A stretch of 39,220 bases of DNA from DASRQZ01 sp964571275 (GTDB lineage: Bacteria > Myxococcota_A > Polyangia > Fen-1088). The notes beneath the pieces were generated by a model. It was not told where the DNA came from and did not search any database. It saw nothing but the letters and a program-made list of their open reading frames with translations. Below are positions 15,965 through 23,211 of this stretch, piece by piece. Position 1 is the first letter of the stretch. Each line of letters starts with the position of its first letter. The translations under genes were made by a program, and so were the position numbers. Location: positions 1-39,220 of the forward strand of contig CAZNCQ010000033.1 in the NCBI GenBank assembly GCA_964571275.1, in the 5' to 3' direction.

Positions 15965-17445
15965 GCGGTGAGACCGGAGCCAAGCTGGACGTCGCCGCTG
16001 CGATCGCCGCCCTCGAGCGCGGCGACGAGACCATCTCGTCGATCGCCCGCGCGTACGCCTGGCCCGAGGCCGACGTGGTTCGCGACATCGCCAGCCATTA
16101 CTGGTGGTGGGGCGAGTCGGACCGCGCCCTGCCGCTGCTCGAAGAGGAGCTCGGTCGAGCCAGCAGCGTCGTGCTGCAGATGGCGTACCTCCGCTGTCTG
16201 ATCTCGCTGGCCGGTGAGCATCGCGCCGCAGTGAAGAACGCCGTCACCGATCTGCACGCGCTCCTTCGGCGCCGGTTCAGCGGCCCCGCGACGCTGGATC
16301 TGTCCGCCGTCGACCCGCGCTCGGATCGAAAGCTACGGCTCGGCTTTCTGTGCACCTACTCGAATCTCAAGCCGGTCGAGCTCAGTCTGGTTCCGATGTT
16401 CCGCGCCCTCGACCGCTCGCGGTTCCACACGTCGTTCTTCAGCCTCGACCAGGCGGGGAATCCGCTGCTCGATCAGGTGTGCGACGAGCACGTCGTCCTG
16501 CGCGGCTGCTCGGCGCAGGCGGTGTGCGACACCATTCGCGGTCGAAAGATCGACCTGCTCTTCGACCTGAATGGAATCCTCCGAGAGGACTTTCCAATCG
16601 AAGTCTTCGGGATGCGGGCCGCGCCCGTGCAGGCCGGCTGGTGGAACACCCCCATCAGCTCCGGCCTCGACACCGTGCAGTACTTCTTCACCGACCGGCG
16701 CACCCTGGGCCCGGAGGCCGACGATCTGTTCACCGAGACCATCGTCGAAATTCCCGGCGGGGCCCCCCTGTGCTACGAGCTGTCCGATCGTCATCAGGTC
16801 GCGCCGCCCCCATGCCTCCATTCCGATTCGTTCGTCTTCGGATCCTTCACGGCGCTCTTCAAGATCAATGACGTGGTGCTGGACGGTTGGGCGCAAATTC
16901 TGGCGCGCGCCCCGCACACCCGCCTGTTCATCAAGGCGATGAACTCGACCAGCGCCCGGTTCCGGGCGCGATTGGCCCGCGTCATGGCCAAGCACCGGAT
17001 CGGCTGGGAGCGGATCTTCTGCGAGGAGGACCACCCCTTCGACGAGATGATGAACCGCTACGCCGCGGTCGATCTCTGTCTCAACACCTACAACTACGGC
17101 ACCGGAACGACCGCGCTCAACGCCGTCTGGCAGGGCATTCCAACGCTGACGTTTCGCGGCCGGTATTACGCAAACGGCACGGCCGCCATGATGGTGGATT
17201 GCGGCCTCGACGACTTCGTCGTGCGCGACCGCGACGCGTACATCGAGCAGGCGATTCGCCTGTCCTGCTATCCGAAGCGGCTGCTCGACGTGAGGCCCCT
17301 GCTGCGCGATCACGTCCGCGCCTATTCGAACGGTCTCTCCGCACCGCGCTTCGCTCGCAACTTCGAACAAGCATGCACCAACGCCTGGGCCGACTGGTGC
17401 ACGAAGCAACGCTCGTCCGAGCTCGTGAGGCGCCATGCAGGTTAG
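15961..17445 (+). CDS. GT41 glycosyltransferase, SPINDLY/OGT-like
   Basis: 494 residues. The N-terminus has a short helical, TPR-like part (DETISSIARAYAWPEADVVR, LLEEELGRASS). From about residue 125 the COG3914 catalytic region follows: LRLGFLCTYSNLKPVELSLV, IDLLFDLNGI, FGMRAAPVQAGWWNTPISSG, FVFGSFTALFKINDVVLDGW, and the nucleotide-sugar pocket YNYGTGTTALNAVWQGIPTLTFRG is represented by TGTTALNAVWQGIPTLTF. It matches bacterial O-GlcNAc-transferase-like enzymes that glycosylate protein Ser/Thr or build glycans. The TPR part is much shorter than in eukaryotic OGT. It overlaps fdtA by 4 bases (ATGA). Confidence 0.85.
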   Translation: MSGETGAKLDVAAAIAALERGDETISSIARAYAWPEADVVRDIASHYWWWGESDRALPLLEEELGRASSVVLQMAYLRCLISLAGEHRAAVKNAVTDLHALLRRRFSGPATLDLSAVDPRSDRKLRLGFLCTYSNLKPVELSLVPMFRALDRSRFHTSFFSLDQAGNPLLDQVCDEHVVLRGCSAQAVCDTIRGRKIDLLFDLNGILREDFPIEVFGMRAAPVQAGWWNTPISSGLDTVQYFFTDRRTLGPEADDLFTETIVEIPGGAPLCYELSDRHQVAPPPCLHSDSFVFGSFTALFKINDVVLDGWAQILARAPHTRLFIKAMNSTSARFRARLARVMAKHRIGWERIFCEEDHPFDEMMNRYAAVDLCLNTYNYGTGTTALNAVWQGIPTLTFRGRYYANGTAAMMVDCGLDDFVVRDRDAYIEQAIRLSCYPKRLLDVRPLLRDHVRAYSNGLSAPRFARNFEQACTNAWADWCTKQRSSELVRRHAG

Positions 17446-18538
17446 GGACATCCCGTTCGTCGATCTCACCGCCCAGCTCGCCTCGATCCGGCCCGAGCTC
17501 GACGCGGCGATCGCCGGCGTGCTCGACGCCGGGCGGTTCGTGCTCGGCGAAGAGGTCGATCGATTGGAGCAGGAATTTGCCGCTTACGTCGGGGCGGCGC
17601 ACGGCGTCGCCGTCAACTCCGGCACGAGCGCGCTGCACGTCGCGCTGCTGGCGCTCGGCGTCGGCCCCGGGGACGAGGTCATCACGGTTCCCCACACGTT
17701 CGTCGCGACCGTAGCCGCCATCCTGTACACCGGCGCCCGCGCGGTGCTGGTGGACATCGATCCGCGTACGTTCAACATGGATCCGAATCGCCTGGCGGCG
17801 GCCATCACGCCCCGTACCAAGGCGATCTTGCCGGTTCACCTTTATGGCCAACCGGCAGACATGAACCCGATCCTGGACATTGCGAGACACTACGGTCTCG
17901 CGATAGTCGAGGACGCCTGCCAGGCCCACGGATCCGAGTACGAACACCGGCGGGTCGGCGCACTCGGCGAGATCGGCGCGTTCAGTTTCTATCCGGGAAA
18001 GAACCTCGGCGCGTACGGCGAGGGCGGGATCGCGGTGACCAACGATCCTGCACTGGCCAAGACGATGCGCATGCTGCGAGATTTCGGCCAGGAGACCAAG
18101 TACAACCACGTGCTCTTCGGTTTCAACTATCGCATGGAGACCTTCCAGGGCGCGATTCTGCGCGTGAAGCTGCGTCACCTCGAGGACTGGACCGAAGCGC
18201 GACGAACGATCGCGCGGCGCTATGACGCGCTCCTCGGCGGCTGCGACGTCGTTCAGATTCCCGAGGCGATGCCGTGGGCCCGACACGTCTATCATCTGTA
18301 TGCCGTGCGCACCCCCAACCGCGACGACTTGCGGGCGCGCCTCGCATCCGAGGGCGTACAGACCGGCATCCACTACCCGGTTCCGGTCCACTTGCAGCCA
18401 GCGTATGCCAGTCTCGGCTATCGCCTCGGTGACTTCCCGGAGACGGAAAGGGCGGCGCACGAAGTGTTGTCGCTGCCTATGTTTCCCGAGCTGACCGGCG
18501 AACAGGTCGATGCGGTCGCAGCGGCGCTATTGCGGTGA
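17435..18538 (+). CDS. fdtB: Sugar aminotransferase, DegT/DnrJ/EryC1 family (FdtB/QdtB-like)
   Basis: 367 residues. PLP-dependent fold type I enzyme: NSGTSALHVALLALGVGPGD binds the phosphate, VEDACQAHG contains Asp160 that holds the pyridine nitrogen, and SFYPGKNLGAYGEGG contains the Schiff-base Lys189. IPFVDLTAQLASIRPELDAA is the usual start of sugar aminotransferases of this type. With FdtA in the same operon it most likely converts dTDP-3-keto-6-deoxyhexose to the 3-amino sugar (Fuc3N or Qui3N). It overlaps the GT41 gene by 11 bases and is the last gene of the unit. dTDP-glucose synthase and dehydratase genes are not in this window. Confidence 0.85.
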   Translation: MQVRDIPFVDLTAQLASIRPELDAAIAGVLDAGRFVLGEEVDRLEQEFAAYVGAAHGVAVNSGTSALHVALLALGVGPGDEVITVPHTFVATVAAILYTGARAVLVDIDPRTFNMDPNRLAAAITPRTKAILPVHLYGQPADMNPILDIARHYGLAIVEDACQAHGSEYEHRRVGALGEIGAFSFYPGKNLGAYGEGGIAVTNDPALAKTMRMLRDFGQETKYNHVLFGFNYRMETFQGAILRVKLRHLEDWTEARRTIARRYDALLGGCDVVQIPEAMPWARHVYHLYAVRTPNRDDLRARLASEGVQTGIHYPVPVHLQPAYASLGYRLGDFPETERAAHEVLSLPMFPELTGEQVDAVAAALLR

Positions 18539-18592
18539 CAGACCTTCGCTGTTGATCGTCAGCCCTCGGATCTTGCTCGGCGACAACGCGCA

Positions 18593-18625
18593 AGCCGCTC
18601 GAGTCAAGTCGCAAAGACTTGCGAG
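18593..18625. other. Hairpin after the glycan cluster
   Basis: CAAGTC (18605-18610) pairs with GACTTG (18616-18621) over the loop GCAAA, extended by CTCG and CGAG outside a three-base bulge. It lies about 70 bases after the aminotransferase stop. No T-run follows. The rest of the 185-base gap shows nothing I can support. Confidence 0.35.
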
Positions 18626-18723
18626 ATCGCCGCTTTCGCGACCGGATGCGCTGGGGCGGGCACCAGAAATTCGCACGGGTGCCTTGGCCGCGCGCGCGCC
18701 GGACACAACTTGAATGGCTGGAC

Positions 18724-19410
18724 ATGCCATTTCACAGGCGCGCCAAGGTCGCTGCGACGGGAGCGGGGGTCGCCCTTTTCGTTCTGCCGACCTTCTTCTT
18801 TGTGCCATCCGCGGAGGCTCCATCCGCCGTTGAGCGCTCGCGGCGCGGCGCGCCCGCGCCCGATCTCCTCCCGGTGCCGCTGGTGTCACAGGCCTGGCCC
18901 TGGACTTGCGGAGGCGCGGCCTTGATGGCGACGTTATTGTATTTCGGCGTATTCGACGGGCCCGAGTCGCAGCTCGACCAGGACATGGGGGCCACCCCCG
19001 AGAGCGGCACCCGCGTCGTCAACATCGTCGCCGAGGCGCGGCGCTTCGGCCTGTCCGCGGATCCGCGCACCGGCCTCGCCCTGGCCGATCTCGATCGCGC
19101 GCTCTCGCACGGCGCCGTCGTCATCGTGGCGCTGCAGGCCTGGGCGTCGAGCCCGGTGGCAAACTGGCGAACCCACTGGGAAGACGGGCACTACGTCGTC
19201 CTCGTTGGGCTCGACACCGAGCGTGTCTACGTGATGGACCCGTCGATTCGCACCGGATATGGCTACCTGTCGCGTGATGAGTTCATCGAACGGTGGCACG
19301 ATTACGATCTCGAGGCTGGCCGGCGGGTCGTCTATGACCAGCTCGGCATCGTCATCCGGGGCGAAAAGCGGATCGCGCGCTATCCGGCCGGGCCCGTCCC
19401 GGTCGAGTAG
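18724..19410 (+). CDS. Exported C39-like cysteine protease
   Basis: 228 residues. A signal or anchor helix (ATGAGVALFVLPTFFFV) is followed by a C39 peptidase domain: VPLVSQAWPWTCGGAALMAT holds Gln56 and the nucleophile Cys62, EDGHYVVLVG holds His156, and MDPSIRTG holds Asp172, so the full papain-like site is present. C39 enzymes cleave after double-Gly leaders when fused to ABC transporters; stand-alone forms like this act in the periplasm on unknown substrates. The ATG at 18724 gives a clean signal peptide, but its ribosome site is weak. It carries a TTA codon at 18934. It could process or bind a glycosylated surface protein, but this is only suggested by position. Confidence 0.8.
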   Translation: MPFHRRAKVAATGAGVALFVLPTFFFVPSAEAPSAVERSRRGAPAPDLLPVPLVSQAWPWTCGGAALMATLLYFGVFDGPESQLDQDMGATPESGTRVVNIVAEARRFGLSADPRTGLALADLDRALSHGAVVIVALQAWASSPVANWRTHWEDGHYVVLVGLDTERVYVMDPSIRTGYGYLSRDEFIERWHDYDLEAGRRVVYDQLGIVIRGEKRIARYPAGPVPVE

Positions 19411-19422
19411 CGCGGGCGCGGA

Positions 19423-19848
19423 CTAGAACGCGAGCTCGATCGCGTCGGCCGAGCGCCGGGCCGGTCCGTGGTGGACGACCTCGAGGTTGTTGCCGTCGGG
19501 GTCCAGGACGAAGGCGGCGTAGTAGCCGGCGTGGTAGGGACGCTCGCCGGGAGCGCCGTTGTCTTTTCCGCCCGCCGCCAAAGCCGCCGGGTGAAAGCGA
19601 TCGACAGTCGCCCGATCGGGCGCTTGAAACGCCAGGTGGATCCGGCCGGTCAGCTCGCCCCTCGCGGCGCGCGATTCCGGCGACGAGACGAAGAGCTCGT
19701 CGGCCCAGAAGAAATCCGGTCCTTCGACCAGCGGAATGTTGAGCACGCCAAGCACGGCTTGGTAGAAGCGCCGGCTCGCCGCCAGGTCCCGTACGACCAG
19801 GTGCAGATGATCGATCAGTCGACCGCGGTAGAGCGCTCGGTTGGTCAT
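19423..19848 (-). CDS. VOC family (glyoxalase/bleomycin-resistance-like) protein
   Basis: 141 residues, one vicinal-oxygen-chelate domain. IDHLHLVVRDLAASRRFYQAVLG is the usual start (first metal ligand His), and FVLDPDGNNLEVVHHGPA is the usual end (ligand Glu). Between them, GRIHLAFQAPDRATVDRFH carries the second His. Proteins of this type include glyoxalase I, dioxygenases and antibiotic-binding proteins; this one has no neighbour that points to a substrate. The ATG at 19848 is the first good start. It converges with the protease gene, leaving 12 bases between. Confidence 0.85.
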   Translation of the reverse strand: MTNRALYRGRLIDHLHLVVRDLAASRRFYQAVLGVLNIPLVEGPDFFWADELFVSSPESRAARGELTGRIHLAFQAPDRATVDRFHPAALAAGGKDNGAPGERPYHAGYYAAFVLDPDGNNLEVVHHGPARRSADAIELAF

Positions 19849-19984
19849 GGGCCCGAAGCTTAGAAACCCCGCGGACCGGGAACAAGAGCAACCGTACAGC
19901 GACGACGCTGCGTGCCGGATGGCTCGCGAGTTCGTCATCTGAGACCCCGTGGAAGATCGGCGTGCGAATCCGTTAGAAGACGGG

Positions 19985-20317
19985 ATGGCCGCCATGAAGA
20001 ACCTTCGAGCGTGGCTCACCCGCAGGCAATGGCAGTCACTCCGGGCTCCAGGGTCGACATACCCGGAGCTTTGGCGATGGATCGAGCCCGAGGACGTAGA
20101 CGAGGCGATTGCGTCGCTGGACCCACGACTCGCAGAGCCGATCCGTCTACGGTGGCAGGAACGACTGCACTTCGCCGAGATCGCACGTCGTTTGAAGTTA
20201 CCCTCCAACACAGTAGCCGCGCGTATCTTCCGCGCTCAGCAGCGCCTTCGGCAGATACTCTGCGATCGTCTGCCCGCTGCGGTGCGCGCTACGCTTCCCA
20301 CCGGCCGCCGCCGCTGA
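19985..20317 (+). CDS. Sigma region-4-only protein (partial ECF-type)
   Basis: 110 residues from the ATG at 19985 (a GTG at 19949 would add 12). Only sigma-70 region 4 is present: EDVDEAIASLDPRLAEPIRL, RLHFAEIARRLKLPSNTVAA and RIFRAQQRLRQIL give the complete helix-turn-helix that normally reads the -35 box. Region 2, which binds core RNA polymerase and the -10 box, is missing and is not found in the 100 bases upstream. It may be a DNA-binding adaptor, or the remnant of a larger sigma gene. It contains a TTA codon at 20198, and tRNA-Leu(UAA) lies just beyond it. Confidence 0.6.
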   Translation: MAAMKNLRAWLTRRQWQSLRAPGSTYPELWRWIEPEDVDEAIASLDPRLAEPIRLRWQERLHFAEIARRLKLPSNTVAARIFRAQQRLRQILCDRLPAAVRATLPTGRRR

Positions 20318-20456
20318 AAGCGCGTACTGCGAGTCGCGTCGTGCGGCGCGTAGAGGCCCCGCTCCCGTGACGCGAGTCGCGGGCGAGGAGACGTCTCGCT
20401 CCGCCGGTCGCTTCCAGGCGGGCGTTCCCGGCCAGGACGGAATAGCCGACAATCCG

Positions 20457-20541
20457 TGCCGGGGACGGGGCTTGAACCCGTAAGCCGCTTTCGCGGCAGC
20501 GGATTTTAAGTCCGCCGCGTTTACCGTTTCGCCACCCCGGC
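20457..20541 (-). tRNA. tRNA-Leu (anticodon UAA)
   Basis: An 85-base class II tRNA on the minus strand. The acceptor stem is GCCGGGG (5', 20541-20535) with CCCCGGC (20464-20458) and discriminator A at 20457; CCA is not encoded. The anticodon arm is GCGGA-CTTAAAA-TCCGC, giving anticodon UAA. The long variable arm GCCGC-GAAA-GCGGC and T-arm ACGGG-TTCAAGC-CCCGT are intact. It reads UUA and possibly UUG codons. Confidence 0.95.
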
Positions 20542-20644
20542 TTAGTTGCGTACCTGTGCTGTCTTGGCCCTCTTTCTGGCCTTCGCCGAGACGACGGCGG
20601 CCATCAACACGACAATTGGTACCCTTTGCCGCCCGCGAGGGCTC

Positions 20645-20671
20645 AACGAGTTCAAGTCTCGTCTCCGGCAC
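20645..20671 (+). other. tRNA-like 3' fragment (T-arm and acceptor strand)
   Basis: ACGAG (20646-20650), loop TTCAAGT, CTCGT (20658-20662) form a perfect T-arm, followed by CTCCGGC and A, as at the 3' end of a tRNA-Leu-like gene. No matching 5' half (GCCGGAG) is found upstream. It may be the remnant of a tRNA split or copied by an integrating element. The surrounding gap 20542-20754 shows no gene I can support. Confidence 0.45.
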
Positions 20672-20754
20672 GGCGGGATGCTCGGGAATCGGGCGGGTGG
20701 TATCGAGAGCGGCTCGTGAGCTCGCGGTGCCGCTGGGTGAGAGGCGGGCGGCGA

Positions 20755-21417
20755 TCAGAGGAGGGCGGCCAGCGAAAAGCCGATCATCGTCTGTGACGAC
20801 AGGCCGCTGGTTGCGCATACCTCCATACCGGCGTCGGCGCACGCCTTGAGGGGCTCGTGCAAGATGAAGTTGAACAACACGCCGAGCGCCTTCCGGTTGC
20901 GCAGCGGCACGAACGCGCCCGCATTGGCGCCGATCGTCCACCCGTACGCCCAGGTCGTCTCGCTCATGAAGCTGGTCTTGTCGCGCCCGAGCTGAAAGAA
21001 CGTACCAACCGTCGGACCGGCCACCAGCTCCACCTGGGCCAGCGGGTAATGGTAGAGCGGCGCGACGGCGAAGTCGCCGTTCCACCCGCTGCGGTCCAGG
21101 CCCGGGGTGCTATTGGGGCTGAGCACATCCAGCACCACCTGGCCGCTCACGGACCAGTTCTGTGCGAAACGGAGTCCGAACAGGGACCCGAAGCGGAAAC
21201 CGACTCCATACCCCTTCCCGGCGTCCCCGGCGATCGAGTTCATGCCCAGGAAGGGCATGGCCTCGGCCCCTTCCTTCCACAGATCCAGATCCGCTTGCGC
21301 CGCGACCCCCGCGGACGGCGGGATCGTCGCGGGCGCAGTGGCCCCTTGGGCGAACGCGTTGCTGCCTGAAAGCGCCGTCGCAACGAGGACGGCCCACATC
21401 ATTCCCTGTCCGCGCAT
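20755..21417 (-). CDS. Outer-membrane beta-barrel-like protein
   Basis: 220 residues. The signal peptide (MMWAVLVATALSGSNAFAQ) is followed by alternating hydrophobic and aromatic strands (YGVGFRFGSLFGLRFAQNWS, WNGDFAVAPLYHYPLAQVEL, GWTIGANAGAFVPLRNRKAL) and a strand-like C-terminus (TMIGFSLAALL), the look of a small outer-membrane barrel. The ATG at 21417 has GGAGGG four bases upstream and is preferred to an earlier in-frame start. I do not recognise a specific family. Confidence 0.7.
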   Translation of the reverse strand: MRGQGMMWAVLVATALSGSNAFAQGATAPATIPPSAGVAAQADLDLWKEGAEAMPFLGMNSIAGDAGKGYGVGFRFGSLFGLRFAQNWSVSGQVVLDVLSPNSTPGLDRSGWNGDFAVAPLYHYPLAQVELVAGPTVGTFFQLGRDKTSFMSETTWAYGWTIGANAGAFVPLRNRKALGVLFNFILHEPLKACADAGMEVCATSGLSSQTMIGFSLAALL

Positions 21418-21575
21418 TGTCCCTCCATGTCGTGCAATTCGGCGCGAGCGTATCACCACCGTTCCCTGCGCCGCCACGTCTCAATGTCTGGGATCCAGAC
21501 ACGCCACGAGCACCCGTGTCCGCATCGGCGGGCTCGCACGCCCCTTCGCGACGAATCGCGCTCAACCCAACTTCG

Positions 21576-22394
21576 TCAGCGCGCGCCCAGGGGAATGAAG
21601 CGAATGTCGTCGATGGTCAGATCGACCGCATAGGCGCCGACGCCGACGGAGGGATCCCCGCCGACTGGCACGTTGGAATCGGCCGGCGAGTCGTGCAGGT
21701 GCCAGGCGAAGCTGCTGAGCAGCTGGCCATCGAGGACGGCGCGCGGAGCACCGCCCGCGATGTTGCTCCAGAGCAGGGTAACGGTCATCGGCGAGCTGCC
21801 GCTTCCGAGGTCGATCGTGACTTGCGGATTGACGCACGCATCGGACGGGAAGCAAGCGCCACACCCTGGATTGGTGATGACTGCTTCATCCGCGGGCTGT
21901 CCGAGCTGAAGGTCGACGGCGTGATCAGGTCCGGCGTCGCCGCGAATGGTGAACTGGATTCCTGCGTAGGCGGACACGTCGAGAACGCAGTCTCCCGTCG
22001 TGGGGCCGGTGCCGCTCGAGCAGAACCATTCGAGGCCGAAGCGCGCTCCCGCCGTGTGAACCAGGCCGGTGATGTGCCAGCTGAGTGCGGAGAAGTCCTC
22101 AATCAGATACCGATCGGCGAAGGTCTGGCCGAACACGCTATTGACCCCGTAGACACCGAACGCCAGGTCGTTGGCGTCCGAGAAGTCAGCGATGAGCGCC
22201 GACGACGGCTTCAGGGCGGCGCATCCTGACGGCAACGACGACGCACCGGACGGCGTCACTGCCGCTCGGTCGAGGCCGCCGTCGCTGGTGATGGAGACTC
22301 GACCGCCCCCTCCGCCGCCCCCGGGCTGCTCCTGCGAGCTGCAAGCCACCGCGGTGATCGCCAGCGTCATCGCCACCTTCCACCCTGTCGCCAT
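21576..22394 (-). CDS. Lipoprotein with a carbohydrate-binding-like domain
   Basis: 272 residues. The lipobox is ITAVAC (Cys18), followed by a seven-Gly linker. The folded part begins SALIADFSDANDLAFGVYG, which resembles the start of jelly-roll carbohydrate-binding modules (CBM11-like: a chain D-F-D then a spaced sandwich), and ends VDLTIDDIRFIPLGAR, a typical last strand of such modules. A CGACFPSDAC segment suggests a disulfide. It probably binds a glycan at the cell surface or in the periplasm. An in-frame GTG at 22418 would add eight residues; neither start has a clear ribosome site. Confidence 0.65.
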   Translation of the reverse strand: MATGWKVAMTLAITAVACSSQEQPGGGGGGGRVSITSDGGLDRAAVTPSGASSLPSGCAALKPSSALIADFSDANDLAFGVYGVNSVFGQTFADRYLIEDFSALSWHITGLVHTAGARFGLEWFCSSGTGPTTGDCVLDVSAYAGIQFTIRGDAGPDHAVDLQLGQPADEAVITNPGCGACFPSDACVNPQVTIDLGSGSSPMTVTLLWSNIAGGAPRAVLDGQLLSSFAWHLHDSPADSNVPVGGDPSVGVGAYAVDLTIDDIRFIPLGAR

Positions 22395-22430
22395 GGGCGC
22401 GAAGATACTGCGAAACACACTGGTCTGCCG

Positions 22431-23048
22431 CTATTTGCACGGCGCCGACGGCAACAACTGGCGAATCAGCAACGGCAGGATCACCCAACCGAGCGTCCAC
22501 CACGTTGGCCCGACCCAGGACAGGGGCGTGTTCAACACGGCGGTCGCGATCTCGGTGCGCGCGCTGGTTTCGATGGCTTGGATGTGCCGCGGTTGGGTGG
22601 CGACGTCGATGAAGCCGCGCCAGCGCGCATAGACCCAGCCCAGGTGGCCGACCGCCGCGGCCAGCGCCACGCTGCCGCACTGGAGCGCGCGCGACGACGG
22701 GCCGCCGGTCAGCGTCGGATCGCAGATGGCGAAGTAGACGAAGAAGCACAGCAGACCGGACTGCGCCAACGCGATGGTCGTGTGCACGCCGTCGGTGAGC
22801 CGCAGGCGGGCGAGCCGCGAGGCGGTGACGCGCCAGCAGATCGCGGTCACGCCCATGCCCATGACGGCGCGCCAGAGCTCGCGGCGGTTGCCGGTGAGCG
22901 CGCCGAGCAGCCCGAGCGGCTGGCCGGCCCAGCTCATGTCGCGCACGGGCGGCAGGTAGCTCAGCATGTGGAACGCGAGCAGGCCGTAGATCACATCGAG
23001 AAAGACCTCGAGCCGGCGCAACGCGCGCGACGCGCCGGGCGCCGGCAT
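22431..23048 (-). CDS. Polytopic membrane protein (TMEM175/DUF1211-like?)
   Basis: 205 residues with about five or six membrane helices. The first reads RRLEVFLDVIYGLLAFHMLS, which recalls the R-x-x-x-F-S-D motif at the first helix of bacterial TMEM175-like K+ channels, though the key SDG is changed to LDV. Later helices include GVHTTIALAQSGLLCFFVYF and WWTLGWVILPLLIRQLLP. The channel assignment is a guess from this resemblance. The 163 bases upstream hold no gene I can support. Confidence 0.55.
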   Translation of the reverse strand: MPAPGASRALRRLEVFLDVIYGLLAFHMLSYLPPVRDMSWAGQPLGLLGALTGNRRELWRAVMGMGVTAICWRVTASRLARLRLTDGVHTTIALAQSGLLCFFVYFAICDPTLTGGPSSRALQCGSVALAAAVGHLGWVYARWRGFIDVATQPRHIQAIETSARTEIATAVLNTPLSWVGPTWWTLGWVILPLLIRQLLPSAPCK

Positions 23049-23211
23049 CGCCGGCGCAGGCGATGTACCGGTCGCGAACGATGTCGATGTATGCCTCAGG
23101 TTGGCCTCCGTCGAGAACGGTCCTCATCCAACCTAGATCCCGCGCGGGCCGAACCGAATGCGGGCCAACACTGAAACCGAGCGGGGACGACGCGCGCGCG
23201 CATTCGCGCGC

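Noticed and set aside
19847..19942. 31-codon frame starting within the VOC gene start and ending before the sigma region-4 gene
   Set aside because: Too short, overlaps the VOC start codon on the other strand, and does not resemble sigma region 2.
20587..20670. A complete second tRNA ending at 20670
   Set aside because: A possible 5' strand GCCGAGA at 20587 pairs badly with the acceptor, and no D-arm or anticodon arm can be drawn, so only the 3' part is supported.
20198..21085. Long minus-strand open frame across the tRNA-Leu region
   Set aside because: It runs through the tRNA gene and its middle is the antisense of the tRNA and of the sigma region-4 gene; no domain is recognisable and third-position composition does not fit.
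23049..23127. Minus-strand start MRTVLDGGQPEAYIDIVRD upstream of the polytopic membrane protein
   Set aside because: It looks protein-like for about 30 codons, but then runs out of phase into the antisense of the real membrane gene. No homology is recognisable, and a frameshift cannot be shown.
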